Shown here: positions 1 through 5,188 of the stretch, in pieces
Numbering within the stretch: the first letter of the stretch is position 1
How the letters are laid out: every line of letters starts with the position of its first letter
Source of the DNA: Deltaproteobacteria bacterium
Lineage (GTDB): Bacteria; Desulfobacterota; JADFXK01
DNA: 7,509 nucleotides
NCBI GenBank assembly: GCA_015233285.1
Contig: JADFYA010000175.1
Location: 1-7,509 of the forward strand
Direction: 5' to 3'
The notes under the pieces: model-generated
The model's input: the letters and a program-made list of their open reading frames with translations, nothing else
What the model was told of the DNA's origin: nothing
The model's database searches: none
Translations under genes and position numbers: made by a program

Positions 1-331
1 CCACAGGGATATTAAGGACAAATTGTACCTGTCCGAGAGTCAGGAGCCGTTGCGCCTCGGTTTCACTGGTCAATTGCTTGACTAATTTGAAATACAAACT
101 GTTTTGTAACGCCGCGATAATCGACCGGGAAAAAGGACTATTGTCTGCCGTCAGTACGGCCGTGGGCAAATTTTTCGGGTCTGAGTTAATGGCGAATCCA
201 AACAGAATGAGTTGCATCAGCGGGATGCAGATCATCATGGCGAAGGTCACCCGATCACGGCGCATCTGCCTGAATTCCTTTATAATCATCGCCCACAACC
301 GGCGGACGGAAAATATTCTGACAAACGTCAT
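1..331 (-). CDS. ABC-2 type permease, N-terminal part (cut by window edge)
   Basis: Only the first 110 codons are inside the window; the frame stays open to base 1. The start is the ATG at 331-329, which shares one base with the stop codon of the ATPase gene upstream (TGATG), so translational coupling is likely. The translation begins MTFVRIFSVRRLWAMIIKEF: a basic cytoplasmic N-terminus with the 'xxKEFRQMRRD' stretch usual in ABC-2 permeases. One hydrophobic segment follows (about residues 27-49, ending ILFGFAINSD), then the start of a large extracytoplasmic domain (PTAVLTADNSPFSRSIIAAL) of the kind found between TM1 and TM2 in YhhJ/YbhS/YbhR-type permeases. It would form the membrane channel of the exporter encoded with the ATPase and adaptor upstream. 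A second permease gene may follow outside the window, as in ybhSR. The family call is firm; the substrate cannot be read from sequence. Confidence 0.88.
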   Translation of the reverse strand, partial: MTFVRIFSVRRLWAMIIKEFRQMRRDRVTFAMMICIPLMQLILFGFAINSDPKNLPTAVLTADNSPFSRSIIAALQNSLYFKLVKQLTSETEAQRLLTLGQVQFVLNIPV

Positions 332-1251
332 CAATCCCCTCCGGCCCGGCCCATCAAGCTGATAAAAACCTCTTCTAAGCTGGTCGTGGTCCTCGTCCAG
401 CGATATCCGGCGTCCATAAAGGGCGTGATACTCTTTTCCAAGGTGTCGGCGTCCTTACCGCTGACATGAAGGGTGTTGCCGAAAGGCACAATCTGGTCCA
501 CTCCGGCCAACCCCTGCAGGCGCTCTTGCAACGCATGTATATTCCCGCCGTCAGCCAACCAGGTCGTCAGATTTTCACCAGCCACAACCTGCTCCACCGT
601 CCCGGCCGTGAGCAGATTACCGTAAGCGATATAAGCCAGCCGATGGCACCGTTCCGCCTCGTCCATATAATGGGTGCTGATCATCGAGGTAATCCCTTCG
701 CCGGCCAATTTGTGAACCTCTTCCCAAAATTCGCGCCGGGCCTTGGGATCAACCCCGGCGGTGGGCTCGTCGAGCAGCAATAATTTGGGCTGGTGGATCA
801 TACAGCAGGCCAGGGCCAGGCGTTGTTTCCATCCGCCGGACAGGGTCCCGGCCAGTTGATTGGCGAACCGTTCCAATCTGATCCGTTCTATGGCCCGGGC
901 CACGGCCTCACGCCGCGACCGGATCCCGTAAAGGGTGGCAATGAAATCAAGATTCTCCTTTACCGTCAGGTCCTCGTAAAGGCTGAACCGCTGGGCCATG
1001 TAGCCGACTTGAAACTTAATCTGGGTGCTTTCGCTGATTATGTCCCATCCCAGACATTCTCCGGAGCCTCCATCCGGCCGCAGCAGACCGCACAACATCC
1101 GAATAGTCGTAGTCTTGCCGCTGCCATTGGGGCCGAGAAAGCCGTAAATCTCTCCCCGTTTGACTTTCAGGGATACGCCGTTGACCACCGTTTTGTGGCC
1201 AAAGCGCTTGACCAGTCCCTGGACATCTATGATTGTCGAATCATCGGTCAT
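331..1251 (-). CDS. ABC transporter ATP-binding protein, YbhF/DrrA-like (CcmA family)
   Basis: A 306-residue nucleotide-binding subunit that powers the ABC-2 exporter on the cytoplasmic face. All motifs are visible in order: Walker A GPNGSGKTT (residues 40-48), Q-loop Q87 in YMAQRFSLYEDLTV, signature LSGGWKQR (137-144; Trp replaces the usual Gln, as in YbhF-like ATPases), Walker B LLLLDEP (157-163) with catalytic E162, D-loop GVDP and H-loop H194 (STHYMDEAE). After about residue 220 comes the C-terminal extension of drug-type exporters, ending in TSLEEVFISLMGR. There is one ATPase cassette only, whereas E. coli YbhF has two fused cassettes. The ATG at 1251 overlaps the adaptor stop by 4 bases (ATGA), with AGGT about 6 bases before it. 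The gene lies between adaptor and permease, which supports a tripartite efflux role. Substrate is unknown; drugs, lipophilic cations or metals are possible. Confidence 0.95.
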   Translation of the reverse strand: MTDDSTIIDVQGLVKRFGHKTVVNGVSLKVKRGEIYGFLGPNGSGKTTTIRMLCGLLRPDGGSGECLGWDIISESTQIKFQVGYMAQRFSLYEDLTVKENLDFIATLYGIRSRREAVARAIERIRLERFANQLAGTLSGGWKQRLALACCMIHQPKLLLLDEPTAGVDPKARREFWEEVHKLAGEGITSMISTHYMDEAERCHRLAYIAYGNLLTAGTVEQVVAGENLTTWLADGGNIHALQERLQGLAGVDQIVPFGNTLHVSGKDADTLEKSITPFMDAGYRWTRTTTSLEEVFISLMGRAGGD

Positions 1252-2279
1252 ATCTTACCTCCCCTGGAAGACAAACGCACTTCCAGGGGTTGACCCGGAT
1301 GCAATTCAACCGCCTTGGCCGGGTCAGGTTTGGCCTCGATCATAAACACCAGCTTGGATCTGGTCTCCCGGCTGTAAATCACCGGCGGAGTATATTCCAC
1401 CTGGGGAGAAATATAGTTAATCACGGCAGTTAAACCTTTAGGGCAACCATCACAGGTGAGGGCTGTTTCCTGGCCTAACTTCAGCCCCCCCAGGGCCGGT
1501 TCGGGGATAAAAAACCGGACCTTAAGATTGCCTGGAATCAACAAAGACACCACCGGCTTGCCGGTTTGAACCCATTCATTCTTGGTGTAATAGGTGTCAA
1601 AGACCAGGCCCGCGGCCGCGGCCGACTGACTTTTTTGGCGGAGGTTCCAGTCGGCCTGGGCCAGAGCCGCTTGCAAGGCCGCCACTTCAGCTTCAGCCGC
1701 CTTGATTTCATCGATCCGGGCGCCTAACCCGGCCGTTTCCAACTGGGCGGTCAAATCCTTAACCTGACCCTGATCGACAAGTAATTTAGCCTTGGCCCGA
1801 TCAAAGTCTTCCCTGGCGATGGTTCGTTGCTCGACCAGCCTTTTTCGCCGGTCATATTCTGCCTGCGACAGGGCCAGGTTACTTCGGGCCTGGCTCAAGC
1901 GGGCTCGAATGGCCGCCATTTCGCTGGGGCGTAAACCTTTTGTTAGGTTGGTCAGCCGGTCTTGGGCTTGTCTAAGCCGGTGAATAGCGGCATTTTTGGC
2001 ATCCACCTCAAGGCTGTCTTCGAGTTTGAAAAGCAAATCTCCGGCAGACACTTGTTGCCCCCGATGCACGGCCAGGTTATCCAGATATCCCGGCAGGGGC
2101 GAGGAAATATAGGTGTATTCCGCCTCGGCATAGCCTTGAAAATAATCCGGCTCCGGCTCTCCGAGTTTACATCCGCCGATGCTCAAAAGAAAGGCCGGGA
2201 CCAACCCGGCAACTATCACCATAACAAACCATATTCTAATATCAGATCTGGTTGATTCCACGGGTCGGGGTCGCCTCAA
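1248..2279 (-). CDS. HlyD-family periplasmic adaptor (membrane fusion protein), YbhG-like, possible lipoprotein
   Basis: A 343-residue adaptor that would bridge the inner-membrane ABC exporter to an outer-membrane channel. An N-terminal hydrophobic segment (about residues 16-36) ends in LLSIGGC, a lipobox-like sequence with C37, so the mature protein may be lipid-anchored. Then come the first half of a biotinyl-lipoyl domain (about 52-90, PLPGYLDNLAVHRGQQVSAGDLLFKLE), a long Ala/Gln/Arg-rich coiled-coil hairpin (about 92-215), the second lipoyl half (GLVFDTYYTKNEWVQTGKPVVSL) and a beta-barrel with SPQVEYTPPVIYSRETRSKLVF, characteristic of YbhG-type proteins. The start is uncertain: the longest reading uses TTG at 2279 with no clear ribosome site. 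GTG at codon 7 (2261, with GAGG 12 bases ahead) and ATG at codon 20 (2222) are alternatives; the last still keeps the hydrophobic segment. It is the first gene of the adaptor-ATPase-permease operon. No outer-membrane factor is seen. Confidence 0.92.
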   Translation of the reverse strand: MRRPRPVESTRSDIRIWFVMVIVAGLVPAFLLSIGGCKLGEPEPDYFQGYAEAEYTYISSPLPGYLDNLAVHRGQQVSAGDLLFKLEDSLEVDAKNAAIHRLRQAQDRLTNLTKGLRPSEMAAIRARLSQARSNLALSQAEYDRRKRLVEQRTIAREDFDRAKAKLLVDQGQVKDLTAQLETAGLGARIDEIKAAEAEVAALQAALAQADWNLRQKSQSAAAAGLVFDTYYTKNEWVQTGKPVVSLLIPGNLKVRFFIPEPALGGLKLGQETALTCDGCPKGLTAVINYISPQVEYTPPVIYSRETRSKLVFMIEAKPDPAKAVELHPGQPLEVRLSSRGGKI

Positions 2280-2321
2280 GCTTATTCTGATGTCATGGTA
2301 ATAGAAGAATGGCCGATTGTC

Positions 2322-2335
2322 GGTTACCGGTCACC
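2322..2335. promoter_or_regulatory. imperfect 14-bp palindrome upstream of the exporter operon (possible operator)
   Basis: GGTTACCGGTCACC is palindromic at 6 of 7 positions and sits 43 bases before the longest adaptor start, in the 75-base gap after the secreted-protein gene. Operons of the YbhG type are often controlled by TetR-family repressors that bind such palindromes, but no TetR gene is in the window and I could not assign -35/-10 boxes here. The exporter may instead be read through from the promoter at 2855-2883. Confidence 0.25.
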
Positions 2336-2354
2336 ATGGCCATTGCCAAGGTCA

Positions 2355-2807
2355 TCATTGACAATTATCCGAGTCTACTTCATTTCTGGTCTGATGATCG
2401 GTAAATTGAAGACATTGGAACTCAGCATAGCATTTGTTCTCGTAGCCATCCAAAACATATCCGGTGAATCTGGTCTCGCTTCCGCAATATGGGCACGGCG
2501 GGTCTGTTTTTCTGGTTTTAGTCCGGTAAACCGGGGCCGGCTGCGACACCCCACCGTAAGGTGCCGGGGTAGACATGATGACTACCGGCGCGGCGGATCG
2601 GGAACCAGTGCTGCCTGTGGGAATGGCGCGTGGCCGTTCAATGGTCGAGCTGTTTGGCGCTGATGTGGCAGACGAGGCACCGGGAGGTGGAACTAACTTA
2701 ATCGACGATGAACCGGGTGGGGATTGGGCCGCGACCATGCCGCCGCTGCCGCAGCAAATGAATACTGTTAAAGCCAGTCCTGGAATAAGCGCCGCTCCGT
2801 ATTTCAT
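2355..2807 (-). CDS. Secreted hypothetical protein with Pro/Ser/Thr-rich linker and C-terminal four-cysteine (zinc-ribbon-like) module
   Basis: A 150-residue protein I do not recognise. The start is the ATG at 2807, preceded by AAGGAAGGA at good spacing; the open frame extends upstream to 2900 but lacks a ribosome site there. Residues 1-27 form a Sec signal peptide (Lys2, hydrophobic core ALIPGLALTVFICC, cleavage expected after VAA). Residues 28-98 are low-complexity and rich in Ser, Pro, Thr and Ala, probably a disordered or cell-wall-spanning linker. The C-terminal part has C105-P-Y-C108 and C126-x5-C132, followed by an acidic tail with C149. The CPYC pair recalls zinc ribbons or a redox CxxC. 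In an exported protein these cysteines could bind metal or form disulfides. It lies upstream of, and in the same direction as, the exporter operon (75-base gap) and is divergent from the ECF sigma operon, so shared control is possible. Coding status is well supported by start signals and signal peptide; function is unknown. Confidence 0.78.
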   Translation of the reverse strand: MKYGAALIPGLALTVFICCGSGGMVAAQSPPGSSSIKLVPPPGASSATSAPNSSTIERPRAIPTGSTGSRSAAPVVIMSTPAPYGGVSQPAPVYRTKTRKTDPPCPYCGSETRFTGYVLDGYENKCYAEFQCLQFTDHQTRNEVDSDNCQ

Positions 2808-2854
2808 TGCATCCTTCCTTCTCTGATGTCTGTAATCGTTAAAGGTGGATTGTA

Positions 2855-2883
2855 ATAATATCACAGGGCCGACCGAAAGGCAA
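2855..2883 (-). promoter_or_regulatory. sigma-70-like promoter of the secreted-protein gene
   Basis: Read on the minus strand: -35 TTGCCT (2883-2878, 4 of 6 consensus bases), a 17-base spacer, and -10 TATTAT (2860-2855, 5 of 6). The predicted transcript starts near 2848, about 41 bases before the ATG at 2807, a normal leader length. It may also serve the exporter genes by readthrough, since no terminator hairpin with a T-run was found between 2355 and 2279. Confidence 0.6.
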
Positions 2884-3127
2884 TCGTTATTCATACACAA
2901 TTTTAGGCCAATGGGTTACTTCCGTTCCGCCCGGCAATGGATCAGGCAGCAGCAGACTAACGATGTTCGACCGGGGCCGGGACCCGCACCACGGCCTTGG
3001 GCCGACCGGTTGTGGCCCAATGTCATTGAATTAATGCCTAAGAAATTTCGGTTCTCCGTTGTCGTGATCGGAGCACCGGAATCACTGTCGTTGTTTCTTC
3101 TGTATCTATTCTGTTGTTACCCTCCGA

Positions 3128-3154
3128 GGAACTTTGTTTACCTTCTCAGTCTAA
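3128..3154 (+). promoter_or_regulatory. ECF (RpoE-type) promoter candidate for the sigma operon
   Basis: GGAACTT (3128-3134) is followed by a 15-base spacer and then TCTAA (3150-3154; GTCTAA counting 3149). This closely matches the RpoE-type consensus of GGAACTT and TCTRA separated by roughly 15-17 bases. It points toward the ECF sigma gene and would start a transcript near 3160, giving a leader of about 290 bases. Autoregulation from such a promoter is common for ECF sigma factors, but which sigma factor reads this site is inference. Confidence 0.55.
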
Positions 3155-3165
3155 TATGCTATAGT
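3137..3165 (+). promoter_or_regulatory. Overlapping sigma-70-like promoter candidate
   Basis: TTTACC (3137-3142, 4 of 6 consensus bases), a 17-base spacer, then TATAGT (3160-3165, 5 of 6), with a start expected near 3172. It overlaps the ECF-type candidate by most of its length, so the two readings may be alternative or may form a dual promoter giving basal plus induced expression. Confidence 0.4.
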
Positions 3166-3178
3166 AGCTATGGCAATC

Positions 3179-3393
3179 TACTTAGTTAAGCAGCATACTC
3201 TCGGGCTCCAGGAATGTCGAGATTCATTTAGCGTCCGCGGCCTAGTCTATGGTCGAAAAAATGTTGATTCCGTCAGAATGATTGGCCTGGTAGATTGATC
3301 ATACTTTGGTAGCATGTGAGGCGCCGCAAAACAAACTCAATTTTATTTATGCCCGGCCGCGAGTTTTCCCAGTCTAAGTTGTTTAACTAAGTA
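3179..3393 (+). ncRNA. Possible structured leader RNA closed by an 11-bp inverted repeat
   Basis: TACTTAGTTAA (3179-3189) and its exact reverse complement TTAACTAAGTA (3383-3393) enclose 193 bases. Nested inside is a second exact pair, CGCGGCC (3236-3242) with GGCCGCG (3355-3361). The outer arm begins just after the predicted start of the promoters at 3128-3165, as expected for a folded 5' leader of the sigma mRNA or a separate small RNA. I could not match it to a known riboswitch or to 6S RNA, and no T-run follows the 3' arm. The arms could instead be distant protein-binding sites. Coordinates mark the stem ends, not mapped RNA ends. Confidence 0.3.
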
Positions 3394-3451
3394 AGACGAC
3401 ATCGCCTAAGTCAACGCCGTCTGACAGAATAAGTAAAATCGGTAAGTTACC

Positions 3452-4072
3452 ATGATAGTCAGAAAACGACAATCTTTCACCGGACCCTATGACAATGCGT
3501 CGGCTTCTATGGAAGATCCCGACTTAGATACAATCAAGGCCATCGGGAGGGGAGATCGGGCGGCCTTCGAACTATTCGTAAAAAAGTACCAAAACCCCAT
3601 AGTGAATTTCATCTTCAGGTACGTTCGAGACCGGTTTACAGCCCAAGACCTGACTCAAGAAGTTTTCTTAAAAGTATTCCAGGGCGCCGTAGAGTTTGAA
3701 TCCAGAGGGAAAGTCTCAACCTGGGTATTCACAATCGCCTTCAATCTGTGCGCCAACGAGTTAAAGCGTCAAAAACGGCGTGGCTACCCGCATCCCGGCT
3801 TGTCCTCAGGTGACCCGGCCGAGTTGGAGTATCCAGCCCATGACCAGGCGGGAAGCCGAAAAAAAGAACTGGAAGAGGACCTGATGGCCGCCCTGGACCG
3901 GCTCCCGGAAAATCAAAGGGCGGCATTGTGGCTCCGAGTGAACGAAGATCTGTCTTACCTGGAGATCAGCCAGGTATTGAATATCTCCCTGGCCGGCGTT
4001 GAGTCCTTAATCTTTAGAGCCCGCAAGCAGCTACGGAAGCTTATGCGTGACCCAACGGGGAGTTCCCCATAA
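3452..4072 (+). CDS. ECF-family RNA polymerase sigma factor (RpoE-like sigma-70)
   Basis: A 206-residue alternative sigma factor that would direct RNA polymerase to GGAAC-type promoters. Region 2 spans about residues 34-109: AFELFVKKYQNPIVNFIFRYV, then DLTQEVFLKVF (66-76, core-binding), then the -10-binding part GKVSTWVFTIAFNLCANELKRQKRR. A variable linker (110-150, with SRKKELEEDLMAALDRLP) leads to region 4 (about 151-198), where YLEISQVLNISLAGVESLIFRARKQL is the helix-turn-helix that reads the -35 box. Regions 1 and 3 are absent, as expected for an ECF factor; length is typical, with a slightly long N-terminus. The start at ATG 3452 has only a weak ribosome site (GGTAAG); ATG at codon 20 (3509) is an alternative just before the conserved part. 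The next genes are its probable anti-sigma factor and a periplasmic sensor. The exact ECF subgroup is not assigned. Confidence 0.94.
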   Translation: MIVRKRQSFTGPYDNASASMEDPDLDTIKAIGRGDRAAFELFVKKYQNPIVNFIFRYVRDRFTAQDLTQEVFLKVFQGAVEFESRGKVSTWVFTIAFNLCANELKRQKRRGYPHPGLSSGDPAELEYPAHDQAGSRKKELEEDLMAALDRLPENQRAALWLRVNEDLSYLEISQVLNISLAGVESLIFRARKQLRKLMRDPTGSSP

Positions 4073-4122
4073 CCTTCCCCTGCTTTGTCTGAAGCCGCCG
4101 CACATTGGACTACCGGACTAGG

Positions 4123-4145
4123 AACCGGGCCGGTGTCAGCCGGTT
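4123..4145 (+). repeat. Small hairpin in the sigma / anti-sigma spacer
   Basis: AACCGG (4123-4128) and CCGGTT (4140-4145) can pair around an 11-base loop inside the 111-base gap between the sigma stop and the anti-sigma start. There is no immediate T-run (ATGGTTAAATG then TTTTT), so it is not a standard terminator. It might tune the ratio of sigma to anti-sigma or be an RNA-processing site. The short stem may also be chance. Confidence 0.3.
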
Positions 4146-4183
4146 ATGGTTAAATGTTTTTGCAAGCAATAGGGAGTATCCTT

Positions 4184-4588
4184 ATGCAATGCTCTAAAGT
4201 TTATGAGAAGATTTCCGCGTACCTGGACCATGAGCTGGATTCTGAGTCATCACGGCAGATGGCGCACCATATCGGTCAATGCGATGACTGCCGAGAAGTG
4301 TTCCAAGATTTCCAAAAAATTGATACAACGGTGCGGGAATTGCCCAAGATTGAGCTGGCCCCCGACTTTGCCAGGCAATTAGGCCGGATGGTGGAGGCGA
4401 AGAAAGGTCCGGCTGCTGCCAGGCCGTCGATCTTGGCGTCTCTGTGGCGGTCCGTGCAGAGTTTCATCAGGTCACTGGAGGCAACGAGATATTCGAGCAA
4501 CCAGACTCTCGATGAATTTAACGATTTTCCGCCGTTTTCCATGGGGTACATCTACTTGAAACTGTTGGAACAATCCGGACGAGGTTAA
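4184..4588 (+). CDS. ZAS-type zinc-binding anti-sigma factor, without a membrane segment
   Basis: A 134-residue protein that probably holds the ECF sigma factor inactive. The start is ATG 4184, with AGGGAG (4171-4176) seven bases ahead; the upstream in-frame ATG at 4154 lacks a ribosome site. The N-terminus (MQCSKVYEKISAYLDHELDS) and H29-x3-C33-x2-C36 (HIGQCDDC), with C3 in the position of the fourth ligand, fit the zinc-containing anti-sigma (ZAS) fold of RsrA/ChrR-like proteins. Residues 40-70 (FQKIDTTVRELPKIELAPDFARQL) are the usual helix and linker. Most anti-sigma factors of periplasm-sensing systems have a transmembrane helix after this domain; here residues 78-134 (SILASLWRSVQSFIRSLEATRY...) are amphipathic or polar and I see no membrane-spanning stretch. 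It sits 2 bases ahead of the membrane sensor gene, so the two are co-translated. The ZAS call is strong; pairing with the upstream sigma factor is inferred from adjacency. Confidence 0.88.
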   Translation: MQCSKVYEKISAYLDHELDSESSRQMAHHIGQCDDCREVFQDFQKIDTTVRELPKIELAPDFARQLGRMVEAKKGPAAARPSILASLWRSVQSFIRSLEATRYSSNQTLDEFNDFPPFSMGYIYLKLLEQSGRG

Positions 4589-4590
4589 AA

Positions 4591-5004
4591 ATGGCTATTC
4601 AGTTATTAGCTTTCGGCGTGGTGGTCATGCTGGTCACTATTGTGGCCACGCTGACTCTCGTATACCTATATCTCAAACGGGTGCCCCAAAACCCGCCCAT
4701 CAAAGGGTATCTTGATCTGATCCCGGATCTGACTCCTGAACAGCGACTTAAGGTCCAGGAGATCCGAGAAACTTTCCTGCCCAAGGTCAGTCTGATCAGA
4801 CAAAACTTGTGCCTGGAGCGAGCCAAGTTAGCCCAACTCCTGTTTGCTGAACCACCGGACAGATCGAGCGTTGATGACGTCGCCCGTCAAATACTCTTCC
4901 ACCAATCCAGGCTTGAAAACGAGGTGATTGAACACATCCTGGAGGAAAGAGAAATACTTACTCCATCTCAACAGAAGAGGTTTTACGAAATTATCGTCGA
5001 GTAG
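4591..5004 (+). CDS. Membrane-anchored periplasmic sensor, Metal_resist / Spy-CpxP-CnrX-like
   Basis: A 137-residue protein with a five-residue cytoplasmic tip, one N-terminal hydrophobic helix (about residues 5-28, LLAFGVVVMLVTIVATLTLVYLYL) followed by KR, and a helical periplasmic domain. That domain has two LTPxQ elements, LTPEQRLKVQEIRETFLPKV (47-66) and LTPSQQKRFYEI (123-134), separated by long charged helices (ERAKLAQLL, DDVARQILFHQSRLENEVIEHILEER). This pattern is known from Spy, CpxP, ZraP and CnrX, which sense metals or misfolded protein in the periplasm. The only histidines are H104 and H115 and the only cysteine is C74; I see no equivalent of the N-terminal histidine ligands described for CnrX, so nickel or cobalt sensing should not be assumed. 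The start ATG 4591 has GAGG (4581-4584) ahead and lies 2 bases after the anti-sigma stop, a tight operon. It may transmit an envelope signal to the sigma/anti-sigma pair. Confidence 0.82.
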   Translation: MAIQLLAFGVVVMLVTIVATLTLVYLYLKRVPQNPPIKGYLDLIPDLTPEQRLKVQEIRETFLPKVSLIRQNLCLERAKLAQLLFAEPPDRSSVDDVARQILFHQSRLENEVIEHILEEREILTPSQQKRFYEIIVE

Positions 5005-5094
5005 TTTTCTTCGGGCGGGCTGGGTGTCCATGACGTCAAGAGTAAGAAAAATTGATCGGGAAATCTATGTAACTGTTAGGTTCATCTTTTCGTT

Positions 5095-5123
5095 TAACCG
5101 TGTCCGATATAACCGTGTCTGAT
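5095..5123 (+). repeat. Tandem 14-bp direct repeat upstream of the universal stress protein gene
   Basis: TAACCGTGTCCGAT (5095-5108) and TAACCGTGTCTGAT (5110-5123) differ at one base and lie 15 bases apart start to start, within the 184-base gap between the sensor and stress-protein genes. A TATAAC box (5108-5113) overlaps the join, but I find no convincing -35 box at proper spacing. Paired direct repeats of this kind often bind a regulator near a promoter; no function is proven. Confidence 0.45.
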
Positions 5124-5188
5124 CCCGCTAACTCCTAATCAAAGCAACTGGTTCGTGTCGTTATCGATGAGAAAGGAGGTTGTTGACG

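Larger units (their letters stand above)
2808..3451. other. Divergent intergenic region of 644 bases
   Basis: This region separates the minus-strand secreted-protein/exporter block from the plus-strand sigma operon. It holds the minus-strand promoter at 2855-2883, an ECF-type promoter candidate at 3128-3154, an overlapping sigma-70-like candidate at 3137-3165, and paired inverted repeats at 3179-3393. An open frame of 114 codons at 2845-3189 (plus) has no ribosome site and no recognisable protein character, so I do not call it a gene. I see nothing definite in 2930-3120. No tRNA, known riboswitch or transposon end was recognised. Confidence 0.6.

Noticed and set aside
78..783. Plus-strand open frames of 85-105 codons opposite the permease and ATPase genes
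   Set aside because: They lie antisense to clear ABC transporter coding sequence and have no start signals of their own.
793..1293. Plus-strand open frame of 166 codons opposite the ATPase gene
   Set aside because: Shadow of the minus-strand ATPase, whose Walker A, signature, Walker B and H-loop motifs are all intact; no protein-like features on this strand.
2808..2900. Upstream extension of the secreted protein to a start at 2900
   Set aside because: It would bury the signal peptide behind 31 polar residues. ATG 2807 has a clear ribosome site, and the -10 box at 2855-2860 lies inside the extension.
2845..3189. Plus-strand open frame of 114 codons in the divergent intergenic region
   Set aside because: No ribosome site, an unusual Arg/Pro-rich then Leu/Tyr-rich composition, and it runs through the predicted promoters on both strands.
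3179..3393. 6S RNA or a known riboswitch in the sigma leader
   Set aside because: The closing stem and length are suggestive, but I could not recognise the conserved core of 6S RNA or of common riboswitches such as c-di-GMP or cobalamin.
4154..4183. Ten-codon N-terminal extension of the anti-sigma factor (ATG 4154)
   Set aside because: No ribosome site before 4154, while ATG 4184 has AGGGAG at 7 bases and gives the normal ZAS N-terminus.
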